DNA of 23,023 nt from an uncultured Christensenellaceae bacterium (GCA_910585035.1 CAJUEF010000008.1:34631-57653), one strand, 5' to 3'; shown: positions 1 to 5,989, numbered from the stretch's first letter. Notes: a model not told the origin generated them from the letters alone. A program made the numbers and translations.

Positions 1-224
1 GCAATGCTGACAGCAATTGCACAATTGTCAACTACCGCCAGCACATCACCTTCTTTGAGACCAATCTGAGCATCTTGATCGCTAAGCTTGATACCTAAAT
101 CTTCGCCGCTAGCAAGACGTTTTTTTAATATTCTTTTGTGACATTCATGCCAGTCAACTGAAATGTATTCAATTTCCTTACCAGGAAAGTCCTTAATATT
201 ACCGATTGTTTTCTCAATTAACAT
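1..224 (-). CDS. ureE: Urease accessory protein UreE, N-terminal part (cut by window edge)
   Basis: UreE is the nickel-binding metallochaperone that delivers nickel to the UreABC apoenzyme through the UreD-F-G complex. The visible 74 residues start MLIEKTIGNI and contain WHECHKRILKKRL followed by a GIKL...GDVLAV stretch, which is the usual UreE N-terminal peptide-binding domain. The C-terminal nickel-binding domain lies outside the window. The ATG at 224 has only a weak purine-rich stretch upstream and no clear AGGAGG. It follows ureI by 72 bases on the same strand, and ureF, ureG and ureD would be expected to the left. Identity comes from motif resemblance plus operon context. The nickel-binding tail cannot be judged. 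Confidence 0.85.
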   Translation of the reverse strand, partial: MLIEKTIGNIKDFPGKEIEYISVDWHECHKRILKKRLASGEDLGIKLSDQDAQIGLKEGDVLAVVDNCAIAVSI

Positions 225-296
225 ATTTAAATTCGCTTTCTTTAGTAATTTATAATTTAGTATATAGTATAACCTAAAACTAATTAAGTAAACCCT

Positions 297-842
297 CTAA
301 TTCCAAATACCAATTATCATCATCATGCCTGGAATCCAAGCAGTAAAGATACCCTCAAAAATAGCAAGCCAGTTGGTAAAATTGCCAAGAGGCTTATTTA
401 AATTAATTTCAATTGTACCTGTAAGCCAAAGAACTGCCCACGCAAGCCAAATGATTGTGAATCTAAAATCACCGTCAAAATTGATATATGAAAGGTAAGC
501 ACAAAATACAGCATTAATTGCCACAAATAAACAATAAATGCCATATGGTCTGGCATCAAGATCCCAAAGTGCCAAAGCTGCCTGCCAAAGATATGTAAAA
601 GCAAACAGAAAACCTGTACCAGCAGCGTACCACTGGAAAGTAGAAACACTTGCAAAAGCGTCAGACCCCTGTGCAGTAGGTAAAAGATTACCCCAAAAAA
701 GGTTTAATGATTGAATAATAACACCTAATAGTCCAGCAAAAATTTTCATAACTGCGCCTGATTTACCGTCAACGCCGGCAATACCGCAGTAGCCATTATT
801 TATTAGTACAGCACCAACATAAAGTAGACAAGTACCTAACAT
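297..842 (-). CDS. ureI: Urea channel of the UreI/AmiS family
   Basis: A six-helix inner-membrane channel that lets urea into the cytoplasm, where urease acts. The 181-residue protein begins MLGTCLLYVGAVLINNGYC and has FGFTY-like (FAFTYLW), RPYGIYCLFVAIN, AIIWLAW-like (TIIWLAWAVLWLTG) and EGIFTAWIP segments, closely matching Helicobacter pylori UreI (about 195 residues) but with a shorter first outer loop. The whole protein contains no histidine. In H. pylori UreI, periplasmic histidines control acid gating, so this channel is likely open at neutral pH, as reported for Streptococcus salivarius UreI. An AGGAG lies 6 bases before the ATG. It sits between ureC and ureE, the same relative position as in Helicobacter. 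An amide rather than urea substrate (AmiS) is possible in principle, but the urease operon argues for urea. Confidence 0.93.
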   Translation of the reverse strand: MLGTCLLYVGAVLINNGYCGIAGVDGKSGAVMKIFAGLLGVIIQSLNLFWGNLLPTAQGSDAFASVSTFQWYAAGTGFLFAFTYLWQAALALWDLDARPYGIYCLFVAINAVFCAYLSYINFDGDFRFTIIWLAWAVLWLTGTIEINLNKPLGNFTNWLAIFEGIFTAWIPGMMMIIGIWN

Positions 843-862
843 ATATTTCTCCTTTTTTTAAA

Positions 863-895
863 GTAGGGCTGCAAAGATCGCTCTTGCAGCCCTAC
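863..895 (-). promoter_or_regulatory. Perfect 12-bp stem-loop in the ureC-ureI spacer
   Basis: Bases 863-874 (GTAGGGCTGCAA) and 884-895 are exact inverted repeats with a 9-base loop. On the transcribed strand the stem is followed by only three T residues and then the A-rich ureI ribosome binding site, so it is a poor terminator. It may be a partial attenuator or an mRNA-stabilising or processing hairpin setting the ureI/E level relative to ureABC. The role is inference; the structure is seen directly. Confidence 0.6.
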
Positions 896-943
896 CCCAA
901 GTTGAACTTTTGTTAGTTATCTATAATTCTACAATATCGTAGA

Positions 944-2665
944 TTAGAACAGGTAGTAACGTTGTGTAAGTGGAAGAGTCTCAGCTGGCTTGCTGATAAC
1001 TTCTTTTCCGTCAACCTTACAAATGTATGTCTCAGGATCAACTGTGATTACAGGAGCGCAATCATTGTTAATCATGTTCTTCTTACCAATTGTTCTACAT
1101 TGAGAAACTGGAAGGAGAAGTCTGTCTTCTACAGCATAATTCTCAACGATACCAGCGTCAAGAGAAGCCTGAGATACGAATGTAGCACATGTTCTTTGAA
1201 CTGCACTGCCATCAGCACCAAACATATTTCTGTAGATAACAGGCTGTGGAGTAGGAAGGGAAGCGTTAGCGTCACCCATTCTAGCTGCAATGATGAAACC
1301 GCCCTTGAAGATTACGTAAGGTTTAACACCGAACATATCTGTTCTCCACATAACAAGGTCAGCCATCTTGCCAACTTCGATAGAACCAACATAGTCAGCA
1401 ATACCAGAAGCGATTGCAGGGTTGATTGTGTATTTTGCAACATATCTCTTAACTCTGAAGTTATCATTGTCGTTGCCTTGATCTTCAGGAAGAGCGCCTC
1501 TCTGCTCTTTCATGCTGTGAGCACACTGCCATGTTCTGGTAATAACCTCACCAGGACGACCCATAGCCTGAGAGTCAGAAGACATCATTGAAATGATACC
1601 CATGTCATGAAGAACGTCCTCAGCAGACATTGTCTCAGGACGGATACGTGAATCAGCGAATGCAACGTCCTCAGGAATGTTCTTGTCAAGGTGGTGACAG
1701 CCCATAAGCATGTCGATGTGCTCTTCAAGAGTATTCTTTGTGTAAGGCATTGTAGGGTTTGTTGATGAAGGAAGTACGTTAGGCATACCAGCAATTGTGA
1801 TGATGTCAGGAGCGTGTCCGCCGCCAGCACCCTCTGTATGGAATGTATGCATTGTACGACCAGCAATAGCATCAATTGTATCTTCAACACATCCAGCCTC
1901 GTTAAGAGTATCTGTATGAATTGTAACAGCAACATCGTACTCATCAGCAACTGTTAAGCACATGTCGATAGCTGCAGGAGTTGTACCCCAGTCTTCATGA
2001 AGCTTAAGACCCATAGCACCAGCTTCAATCTGCTCAGCAAGTGGTCTGTAGCAAGCACAGTTACCTTTGCCGTAGAAAGCAACGTTCATTGGCTGATTGA
2101 TTGTGGACTCGATCATTCTCTGAATGTTAACAGGACCAGGTGTACATGTTGTAGCGTTTGTACCATCAGCAGGACCAGTACCGCCACCAACCATTGTTGT
2201 GATACCTGAATAAAGAGCTGTCTCAATCTGTTGTGGACAAATCCAGTGGATATGTGTATCAATACCACCAGCTGTAACGATCATGCCCTCAGCAGCGATA
2301 GCTTCTGTAGAAGCAGAAACAACCATGTTAGGCATAACGCCATCCTGGATGTCTGGGTTACCAGCTTTACCAATACCAGCGATTTTGCCGTCTTTGATAC
2401 CGATATCAGCTTTAACGATACCCCAGTAATCAATGATAACAGCGTTTGTAAGAACGTAGTCAAGAGCTCCGTCAGCAGCTGTCATCTGAGCGTTACAACC
2501 CATACCTTCACGAAGGGTCTTACCGCCACCGAACTTGATCTCGTCGCCGTATACTGTGTAATCTTTCTCTATCTCAATAAATAAGTTTGTATCGCCCAGT
2601 CTAACTTTGTCTCCAACTGTTGGACCAAACATAGCTGCATAATCTGCGCCAGAAATTTTAGCCAT
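944..2665 (-). CDS. ureC: Urease alpha subunit UreC (catalytic)
   Basis: The catalytic subunit, which hydrolyses urea to ammonia and carbamate at a two-nickel centre in the cytoplasm. At 573 residues it has the normal bacterial length. Every key residue can be placed by a constant +4 offset to Klebsiella UreC: nickel ligands His138 and His140 (THIHWICPQQ), carbamylated Lys221 and His223 (GLKLHEDWG), nickel ligands His250 and His276 (FHTEGAGGGH), flap Cys323-His324 (MGCHH) and Asp364 (SSDSQAMGR). The C-terminus ends QRYYLF, the family signature. The ATG is preceded by AAGGAG with 10-base spacing. It lies 40 bases downstream of ureB in the same operon. Nothing suggests inactivity. Confidence 0.98.
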   Translation of the reverse strand: MAKISGADYAAMFGPTVGDKVRLGDTNLFIEIEKDYTVYGDEIKFGGGKTLREGMGCNAQMTAADGALDYVLTNAVIIDYWGIVKADIGIKDGKIAGIGKAGNPDIQDGVMPNMVVSASTEAIAAEGMIVTAGGIDTHIHWICPQQIETALYSGITTMVGGGTGPADGTNATTCTPGPVNIQRMIESTINQPMNVAFYGKGNCACYRPLAEQIEAGAMGLKLHEDWGTTPAAIDMCLTVADEYDVAVTIHTDTLNEAGCVEDTIDAIAGRTMHTFHTEGAGGGHAPDIITIAGMPNVLPSSTNPTMPYTKNTLEEHIDMLMGCHHLDKNIPEDVAFADSRIRPETMSAEDVLHDMGIISMMSSDSQAMGRPGEVITRTWQCAHSMKEQRGALPEDQGNDNDNFRVKRYVAKYTINPAIASGIADYVGSIEVGKMADLVMWRTDMFGVKPYVIFKGGFIIAARMGDANASLPTPQPVIYRNMFGADGSAVQRTCATFVSQASLDAGIVENYAVEDRLLLPVSQCRTIGKKNMINNDCAPVITVDPETYICKVDGKEVISKPAETLPLTQRYYLF

Positions 2666-2705
2666 TTTTAATTCACTCCTTCTATTTTGAAAATCGTTTG
2701 TCTAA

Positions 2706-3065
2706 TTAGCAAAAGCCTTTAAGCTTTGCGTTAAGCAATGCTCTTTCAGCTGTTGCAGCGTTAACCTGACCGGAAGTAAGGTTGTTAAGACCGAAACATC
2801 TCTTGTTTCCGCCGATAGCAACAACTTCAACATCCTTTGTCTCACCTGGTTCGAAACGTACAGCTGTACCTGAAGCGATGTTCAGTCTGTAACCAAAAGC
2901 TGCAGCGCGGTCAAATGACAAACGCTTATTTACTTCGAAGAAGTGGAAGTGAGAACCAACCTGAACTGGTCTGTCACCTTTGTTTGTTACTTTAATAGTC
3001 TTTGTATCTCTTCCTGCGTTGATTTCTATAGAACTATTTTTTACAATTACTTCGCCTGGAATCAT
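2706..3065 (-). CDS. ureB: Urease beta subunit UreB
   Basis: A structural subunit that packs with UreA and UreC in the (ABC)3 urease trimer. The 119 residues start MIPGEVIVKN and contain GDRPVQVGSHFHFFEVN and GTAVRFEPGE, the conserved UreB core. The frame could be opened four codons earlier by a GTG at 3077, but that GTG lies inside the AGAGGTG ribosome binding site. The ATG at 3065, nine bases after that site, gives the canonical MIPGE start, so I chose it. Only 20 bases separate it from ureA. The C-terminal extension rich in A, N and K is typical of Gram-positive-type UreB. Confidence 0.96.
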   Translation of the reverse strand: MIPGEVIVKNSSIEINAGRDTKTIKVTNKGDRPVQVGSHFHFFEVNKRLSFDRAAAFGYRLNIASGTAVRFEPGETKDVEVVAIGGNKRCFGLNNLTSGQVNAATAERALLNAKLKGFC

Positions 3066-3085
3066 GTCTAAATACACCTCTTTCT

Positions 3086-3388
3086 TTATCTAATTGGATT
3101 GTGAACTGTTACAAGCTTGGTGCCATCAGGGAATGTACCCTCAATTTGTACATCGTGGATCATCTCTGGAACGCCATCCATAACGTCAGCTCTTGTAAGG
3201 AATGTAGCGCCGATGTTCATAAGCTCAGCACATGTTTTTCCTTCTCTTACCAACTCGTAAAGCTCTGAAGTGATGTAAGCGATTGACTCAACGTAGTTGA
3301 GCTTTAATCCTCTTTCTTTTCTTGCCTTAGCAAGTTCTCCTGCCTGATGCAGCATCAATCTTTCAATTTCTCTTGGTGTAAGATGCAT
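3086..3388 (-). CDS. ureA: Urease gamma subunit UreA
   Basis: The small structural subunit of urease and first gene of the operon. It is 100 residues long. It contains LTPREIERLMLHQAG, RGLKLNYVESIAYI and the C-terminal PDGTKLVTVHNPI, all diagnostic of UreA. Two in-frame ATGs exist, at 3394 and 3388. GGAGGT lies only 3 bases before the first but 9 before the second, and the second gives the family-typical MHLTPRE start, so 3388 is preferred. The gene lies about 30 bases downstream of the predicted transcription start of the promoter at 3422-3450. Confidence 0.96.
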   Translation of the reverse strand: MHLTPREIERLMLHQAGELAKARKERGLKLNYVESIAYITSELYELVREGKTCAELMNIGATFLTRADVMDGVPEMIHDVQIEGTFPDGTKLVTVHNPIR

Positions 3389-3421
3389 AATCATTCAACC
3401 TCCCTATTTTTAATTTTCTTT

Positions 3422-3450
3422 ATTATAACATTAGGAAAATTTGTTGTCAA
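3422..3450 (-). promoter_or_regulatory. SigA-type promoter of the urease operon
   Basis: On the minus strand: a perfect TTGACA (3445-3450 complement), a 17-base spacer, then a perfect TATAAT (3422-3427 complement). TG one base before the -10 makes it an extended -10 as well. The predicted start is near 3415, giving a short leader of about 27 bases to the ureA ATG at 3388. No operator-like palindrome overlaps it. Confidence 0.85.
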
Positions 3451-3920
3451 TCAATTTTTATCAATATTTTCCAAAGCTTTCAAGAATTTTGTTGCCTGCT
3501 GCATTATATTGTTAAACATCCTTTATTTAGGTGATTTTACTCTTTATTATTTACATTATTTTACAAAAAAGCACTTAAAAAAGGCGTTTGTTTTCATATT
3601 TAAACAGCTCTTTTTTTTGACCATCTTTTTTATACACACTTCTTAAAAATTTAATATATTTTTTATTCACCGCCTTATTAATATACATCCATTTATAACA
3701 GACACAGTAAAAAGCAGTCATTTGTTTAATATTTATTCACTTATATGAATTTGTAAAACCTGTATACTGAATGTATATAAGCTTGCCCACTTTTTACTTT
3801 TCCAGCTTTATACAATTATATTGGCGCCCGCTTTTAAATATAACCTTTTATTCTTATTGAATAAGAATCGGTTTTATAATATAATAACTTCACAAAACTT
3901 ACATAAATCGGAGATAAATT
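3451..3920. other. AT-rich divergent spacer between urease operon and azlCD
   Basis: About 470 bases with no supported gene. A plus-strand candidate promoter reads TTGTAA (3751-3756), 17 bases, TATATA (3774-3779). A palindrome lies at 3851-3867 and a TATAAT at 3875-3880. Open frames here are rich in Phe, Leu and Ile with no ribosome binding site and are treated as noise. Confidence 0.5.
3851..3867. promoter_or_regulatory. Palindromic operator candidate upstream of azlC
   Basis: TTCTTATTGAATAAGAA is a perfect 8+1+8 inverted repeat. It lies 8 bases before a TATAAT (3875-3880), where a -35 element would be expected, and 54 bases before the azlC ATG. That position suits a repressor or Lrp-type site. 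Which protein binds it is unknown. Confidence 0.5.
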
Positions 3921-4619
3921 ATGGTAGATATAAAACAGCGTACATTATATATAAGTGGTGTTAAAGATTGTGTTCCAACAATTCTTGGCTATATAAGTGT
4001 GTCCTTCGCCTGCGGTGTGCTTCTTAAAACCGCCGGCATGTCAGTGCTTGAGATATTCCTCTTAAGTCTTCTTTTATATGCCGGATCGGGACAGTTTATT
4101 GTAGCCGCTATGTTTGCTCTTAGAACGCCTGCGTCCGCAATTATATTTACCGTGTTCTTTGTAAACCTGCGCCATCTGCTGCTTAGCTCCAGCGTTGCGG
4201 GAAACTTTTGCGCCTTAAAGCCATGGCAGAGCTACCTTGTGGGCTGCGAGCTTACAGACGAGACCTTCGGTCTTGCAACAGTTAAGAGCATCAAGCATAA
4301 TCCCCTAAACTTTACATGGATGCTGGGAGTAAACAACTCTGCTCACCTAAGCTGGCTAACCGGCAATGTTCTTGGCGGAATACTTGGTGGTCTTATCCCT
4401 TCCCCAACCGCACTGGGGCTGGATTTTGCAATAGTGGCCATGTTTGCCGGCATTCTTGTAACCCAGCTTACCAGCAACAATCGCTTTAACAAAGATGTTG
4501 TTATAATAGCGGTTACTATTCTTTCCATGCTGCTCTTTACAATTTTAAACTTTTCCTACCTTAGTATCGTACTTTCTACTATAGTAGGTGCAACAGTGGG
4601 GATGGTGATTACAAAATGA
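3921..4619 (+). CDS. azlC: AzlC family branched-chain amino acid exporter subunit
   Basis: The large integral membrane subunit of the AzlCD exporter, which expels branched-chain amino acids and, in Bacillus, the analogue 4-azaleucine. The 232 residues are mostly membrane helices. The segments YISVSFACGVLLKTAG, LLLYAGSGQFIVAAM, FVNLRHLLLSSSVA and DETFGLA are the usual AzlC core. GGAG lies 7 bases before the ATG. Its stop overlaps the azlD start as ATGA (4616-4619), indicating translational coupling. The palindrome at 3851-3867 is a plausible control site. The substrate is assigned from the family only. Confidence 0.92.
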   Translation: MVDIKQRTLYISGVKDCVPTILGYISVSFACGVLLKTAGMSVLEIFLLSLLLYAGSGQFIVAAMFALRTPASAIIFTVFFVNLRHLLLSSSVAGNFCALKPWQSYLVGCELTDETFGLATVKSIKHNPLNFTWMLGVNNSAHLSWLTGNVLGGILGGLIPSPTALGLDFAIVAMFAGILVTQLTSNNRFNKDVVIIAVTILSMLLFTILNFSYLSIVLSTIVGATVGMVITK

Positions 4620-4942
4620 CCGTTACTGCATATGGACTTGCCGTTATAATAGGCTGCTGCCTTGTCACCCTTATTCCCAGAATTACGCCTATTATGCTTT
4701 TTTCCAAATTCAAAATACCTGAGGGACTTTCAAAGTGGCTTGCTCACGTTCCCGTAGCTGTTATGACGGCTCTTTTGGTAAACGAGCTTTTAATTGCCGA
4801 TGGGAAAGTAAGCGTTTCCGGCAATCTTTATGAGCTTATAGCAGCAGTACCCACATTTATAGTTGCAATAAAAACCAAAAGCCCGATATTTACCGTGGCT
4901 GTGGGCGTTATTTCTTTAATGCTGCTGAGAATGTTTTTCTAA
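4616..4942 (+). CDS. azlD: AzlD family exporter small subunit
   Basis: The small membrane partner of AzlC. Its 108 residues form about three to four helices with the family features LVTLIPRITPIMLF near the N-terminus, a central WLAHVPVAVMTALLV and a C-terminal VAVGVISLMLLRMFF. It overlaps azlC by four bases and is followed at once by a strong terminator, so azlC-azlD form a two-gene transcript. Transport function follows from the pair being together. Confidence 0.92.
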   Translation: MTVTAYGLAVIIGCCLVTLIPRITPIMLFSKFKIPEGLSKWLAHVPVAVMTALLVNELLIADGKVSVSGNLYELIAAVPTFIVAIKTKSPIFTVAVGVISLMLLRMFF

Positions 4943-4949
4943 TGATATT

Positions 4950-4977
4950 CCCATCCACTGTGGATGGGATTTTTTAT
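4950..4977. terminator. Intrinsic terminator after azlD
   Basis: CCCATCCA (4950-4957) pairs exactly with TGGATGGG (4961-4968) around a 3-base loop. ATTTTTTATT follows on the plus strand. The stop codon of the minus-strand ribbon-helix-helix gene (4974-4976) lies in the T tract, so the hairpin also sits just downstream of that gene, though without a good U-tract on that strand. Confidence 0.85.
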
Positions 4978-5138
4978 TCCTCTATTTCCCCGAACTCTTC
5001 TTCAAAACTGCGAACAAACTCCTTAATTAAATGCACAATGCCGTTATTTACAGAACGCTCTTCCAATTCGCATATTCGTTTAAATTTGTTAAACACCACA
5101 TAATCAAGGCTAAAACACACTCTCTTTTTTTCCCTCAT
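4974..5138 (-). CDS. Small ribbon-helix-helix DNA-binding protein
   Basis: A 54-residue protein starting MREKKRVCFSLDYVVFNKF and ending in an acidic tail. A basic start, a short alternating strand (RVCFSLD), a helix (FNKFKRICELEE), the turn SVNNG, then a second helix (IVHLIKEFVRSFEEE) match the Arc/CopG/MetJ ribbon-helix-helix plan. Proteins of this fold dimerise and insert a two-stranded sheet into the major groove. AAGGAG lies 8 bases before the ATG. It is divergent from an XRE gene, and its promoter is embedded in two matching palindromes, so autoregulation is likely. No toxin partner is adjacent on the same strand. The fold call rests on pattern only. Confidence 0.75.
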   Translation of the reverse strand: MREKKRVCFSLDYVVFNKFKRICELEERSVNNGIVHLIKEFVRSFEEEFGEIEE

Positions 5139-5264
5139 TAATATCACTCCTTAAAAATAATTTTAGTTAAATTACGTATATCCTTTTAACATGTTTTTAA
5201 TATTTATTTTAATAAATAATCCCCTTTCCCCGTGAAATAATAATAAAATATTTTACCGTAAAAC

Positions 5265-5284
5265 ATATACGCACTTGCGTATAT
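5265..5284. promoter_or_regulatory. Operator 1 of the RHH/XRE divergent pair
   Basis: ATATACGCACTTGCGTATAT is an inverted repeat with 9-base arms around CT. Its core TACGC-N4-GCGTA recurs at 5305-5318. It overlaps the edge of the -10 of the minus-strand promoter. Confidence 0.7.
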
Positions 5285-5311
5285 TATAGCAATAATTTTA
5301 TTATTACGCAA
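5283..5311 (-). promoter_or_regulatory. Promoter reading toward the RHH gene
   Basis: The minus strand carries TTGCGT (5306-5311 complement), a 17-base spacer and TATAAT (5283-5288 complement). The -35 lies inside operator 2 and the -10 touches operator 1. The leader to the RHH ATG would be about 138 bases. Confidence 0.65.
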
Positions 5312-5318
5312 GCGCGTA
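5305..5318. promoter_or_regulatory. Operator 2 of the RHH/XRE divergent pair
   Basis: TACGCAAGCGCGTA has the same TACGC-N4-GCGTA arms as operator 1. Read on the other strand it is TACGCGCTTGCGTA, one base different from the operator 1 core. The centres are 37 bases apart. It also lies about 22 bases upstream of a TATAAT at 5341-5346 that could serve the plus-strand XRE gene. Confidence 0.7.
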
Positions 5319-5367
5319 TGGTAATTATTTTAAATAGTTTTATAATTATTTTACAGGGGTGTAAACC

Positions 5368-5610
5368 ATGAAAATTAAAGACGCCGTTGTTATTCGGTTT
5401 CAAGAACTGTGCGAACAACATAAAATTAACTATAATGAATTAGCAAAAAAAAGTGAAATTACACCATCTACCGTATACAGTATGATGGACCCAAAACGAC
5501 GGGACTTATCTATAATTACCATTAAAAAATTATGTGATGGTTTAGATATAACAATAGTAGAATTCTTTGATTGTGATTTGTTTAAAAATTTAGATCAGGA
5601 AATAGAATAA
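5368..5610 (+). CDS. XRE-family helix-turn-helix regulator
   Basis: An 80-residue Cro/CI-type DNA-binding protein that is almost all HTH domain. Residues about 9-63 form the five-helix fold, with recognition region ELAKKSEITPSTVYSMM and the later ITIKKLCDGLDITIVEFF that is typical of the family. The start is supported by AGGGGTG six bases before the ATG. It is divergent from the RHH gene across twin palindromic operators and lies directly upstream of the convergent small-RNA/peptide locus. Whether it controls the operators, the peptide locus or itself is not shown by the sequence. Confidence 0.88.
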   Translation: MKIKDAVVIRFQELCEQHKINYNELAKKSEITPSTVYSMMDPKRRDLSIITIKKLCDGLDITIVEFFDCDLFKNLDQEIE

Positions 5611-5632
5611 AAGTTTTTATTAAAAAAATATA

Positions 5633-5661
5633 TTGACGTAATTAAATAACTTCATTATAAT
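5633..5661 (+). promoter_or_regulatory. Promoter of the antisense small RNA
   Basis: TTGACG (5633-5638), a 17-base spacer, TATAAT (5656-5661). The predicted start is near 5668-5670, just before AACAGGGAAACCA. The opposing toxin promoter uses the same TTGACG and TATAAT hexamers. Confidence 0.75.
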
Positions 5662-5667
5662 ATAAAT

Positions 5668-5757
5668 AGAAACAGGGAAACCACCGCAAAGCGGTTAGCC
5701 CATGAGGATTATTTAAAAATAACTGCCCTTTGGACGTAGGGGGCGGTTATTTTTTTC
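5668..5757 (+). ncRNA. Putative antisense RNA antitoxin
   Basis: A transcript of about 90 bases from the promoter at 5633-5661 to the terminator at 5719-5757. It would start near AACAGGGAAACCA, form a small CCGC-AAA-GCGG hairpin, and end in a 10-bp terminator stem with a T run. It contains only a four-codon open frame. Its last 50 or so bases are antisense to the 3' end of the peptide mRNA, including the terminator loop and the last codons. This convergent layout with a shared terminator resembles the par (Fst) system of plasmid pAD1. The antitoxin function is inferred. Confidence 0.6.
5719..5757. terminator. Bidirectional terminator shared by the convergent RNAs
   Basis: ATAACTGCCC (5719-5728) pairs with GGGCGGTTAT (5741-5750), with one G-T pair and a 12-base loop. 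Plus: followed by seven T. Minus: followed by TTTT and an AT-rich run. The toxin stop codon (5747-5749) is inside the stem. Confidence 0.8.
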
Positions 5758-5821
5758 TAATTTCTTTTATGTAGAAAATCAAAGCAATCGTTAAAAGCAA
5801 CAATATATATGCTTCTGACAT
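5747..5821 (-). CDS. 24-aa hydrophobic peptide, putative type I toxin
   Basis: The small frame encodes MSEAYILLLLTIALIF followed by YIKEIRKK: a short polar start, one membrane-spanning stretch of about 13 hydrophobic residues and a basic tail. This is the shape of small membrane toxins of type I systems (Fst, TxpA and holin-like toxins), though shorter than most. The ribosome binding site AAAAGGAGGTGG is an unusually full match, 8 bases before the ATG, and is folded into a hairpin at 5827-5849. The gene has its own SigA promoter (5881-5910) and a terminator overlapping its stop. Toxicity is inferred; a small regulatory membrane peptide is the alternative. Confidence 0.65.
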   Translation of the reverse strand: MSEAYILLLLTIALIFYIKEIRKK

Positions 5822-5826
5822 AGCAA

Positions 5827-5849
5827 CCACCTCCTTTTAAGGAGTGTGG
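5827..5849 (-). promoter_or_regulatory. Shine-Dalgarno-sequestering hairpin of the peptide mRNA
   Basis: In the mRNA, CCAC-A-CTCCT pairs with AGGAG-GTGG around a TAAA loop: nine pairs with one bulged A, plus two possible G-U pairs. It hides the entire AGGAGG. Such masking is typical of type I toxin mRNAs. Confidence 0.65.
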
Positions 5850-5880
5850 CCAACCGCCCGTTGGTTTCCCTGTTATTTGA

Positions 5881-5910
5881 ATTATAATATAATCATGTAT
5901 AAAACGTCAA
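5881..5910 (-). promoter_or_regulatory. Promoter of the toxin-like peptide mRNA
   Basis: The minus strand reads TTGACG (5905-5910 complement), an 18-base spacer, TATAAT (5881-5886 complement). The start is expected near 5874, giving a leader of about 53 bases before the ATG at 5821. Confidence 0.75.
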
Positions 5911-5937
5911 TAAGTTTAATATTATTAATTACAACAC

Positions 5938-5970
5938 AAAAAAGGAACACAATATACTGTGTTCCTTTTT
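5938..5970. terminator. Bidirectional terminator between rluA-type gene and peptide locus
   Basis: GGAACACA (5944-5951) pairs exactly with TGTGTTCC (5958-5965), extended by A/T tracts on both sides. It can end the minus-strand ileS operon after the repeat at 5990-6031. Confidence 0.8.
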
Positions 5971-5989
5971 ACATTCTTTCCCCGTATAT

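Larger units (their letters stand above)
5671..5874. repeat. 13-bp inverted repeat at the 5' ends of the two convergent RNAs
   Basis: AACAGGGAAACCA at 5671-5683 recurs as its exact reverse complement at 5862-5874. Each copy starts within a few bases of the predicted start of one of the two convergent transcripts, so both RNAs would carry the same 5' sequence. The two flanking promoters are also similar. Confidence 0.75.

Noticed and set aside
962..2584. Several long open frames on the strand opposite ureC and in other frames
   Set aside because: They are Ser/Cys/Thr- or Val-rich shadows of the strongly conserved ureC, with no ribosome binding site and no family resemblance.
3347..3646. 99-codon plus-strand frame over the ureA start and the urease promoter
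   Set aside because: Phe/Ile/Leu-rich AT-driven frame without a ribosome binding site; overlaps a conserved gene and its promoter.
3857..3880. TTGAAT...TATAAT as the azlC promoter
   Set aside because: The spacer is only 12 bases. The -10 may be real, but this -35 cannot pair with it; the repeat there is better read as an operator.
5671..5874. The 204-base inverted-repeat-bounded unit as a MITE
   Set aside because: The repeats coincide with two transcription starts and no clear target-site duplication is seen; a convergent RNA locus explains it better. A search for further copies would decide.
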